This document shows positions 5,681-5,790 of a stretch of DNA of 5,790 nt, one piece after another. Origin of the DNA: DATLCI01 sp046714215 (lineage in GTDB: Bacteria > Acidobacteriota > Terriglobia > Terriglobales > Acidobacteriaceae). Both the position numbers and the translations under genes were made by a program. Below the pieces are notes generated by a model. It saw only the letters and a list, made by a program, of their open reading frames with translations. It was not told the DNA's origin and ran no database searches. Location: positions 1 through 5,790 of the forward strand of contig JBKKBM010000219.1 of the NCBI GenBank assembly GCA_046714215.1, given 5' to 3'. Each line of letters begins with the position of its first letter. The first letter of the stretch is position 1.

Positions 5681-5686
5681 CAGGGG

Positions 5687-5790
5687 GTGCCGGACCTCTC
5701 GTTCTTCATAGGCAAAGGCGGAGTAGGAAAGACGACCGTCTCGGCCAGTTATGCCGTGCGGGAGGCGCTGCGGCATCCGCGGAAGAAAGT
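5687..5790 (+). CDS. ArsA/GET3-like P-loop ATPase, 3' truncated
   Basis: Only the first 34 codons are present; the frame runs off the window. Reading from GTG gives MPDLSFFIGKGGVGKTT and then VSASYAVREAL. The deviant Walker A motif GKGGVGKTT (residues 9-17), with its extra signature Lys10, marks the SIMIBI class that includes ArsA/GET3, MinD and ParA. A very short strand before the loop (FFIGKGG) followed by T-V-S-A-S-Y-A resembles ArsA-family anion-transporting ATPases most, but the fragment cannot exclude a MinD/ParA relative. The frame stays open upstream with no better ATG, so GTG is chosen because the P-loop normally lies within the first ten or so residues. The gene diverges from the START-like gene across 52 bp. 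Confidence 0.75.
   Translation, partial: MPDLSFFIGKGGVGKTTVSASYAVREALRHPRKK

Overview
The window looks like a piece of a GC-rich bacterial chromosome, most likely from the Acidobacteriota (Terriglobia/Acidobacteriia-like). That guess rests on the style of the proteins, the lemA/TPM/nucleotidyltransferase cluster and the intergenic hairpins with a 'GGCTAAAGCC' core. It was made by recognition, without a database search. I see no phage, insertion sequence, CRISPR array, tRNA or rRNA.

Left block (1-2067, + strand): a probable three-gene cluster. It starts with a TPM-domain, YgcG-like membrane protein with a glycine-rich tail, cut by the window edge at its 5' end. A nucleotidyltransferase-fold protein follows 12 bp later, and then a LemA-family membrane protein after a 60-bp gap with a strong Shine-Dalgarno. 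LemA and TPM proteins commonly occur together; here lemA comes last.

Middle (2068-2574): about 500 bp without a credible gene. It holds a cluster of short TAAA(G)-loop hairpins, several of which overlap so that they cannot all form at once. It also holds an A/T-flanked hairpin that looks like a bidirectional terminator for the converging lemA and peptidase genes, and three copies of a 22-23 bp repeat bounded by inverted arms.

Right block (2575-5634, - strand): a secreted oligopeptidase B-like serine peptidase (family S9A) with its catalytic triad intact. It is split into two frames by one extra base in a run of five G (five C on the coding strand). Upstream of it, same strand, lies an exported protein with a probable START/SRPBCC fold.

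Far right (5687-5790, + strand): the first 34 codons of a P-loop ATPase that looks ArsA/GET3-like, divergent from the START-like gene. The 52-bp divergent gap carries a TACAAT hexamer on each strand, each placed about 7 nt before its start codon, which suggests leaderless transcripts.

Most of the window is ordinary housekeeping or envelope-type sequence. The items most worth checking are the frameshift, the intergenic hairpin cluster, the DxN active-site variant in the nucleotidyltransferase, and the mirrored leaderless-type promoters.
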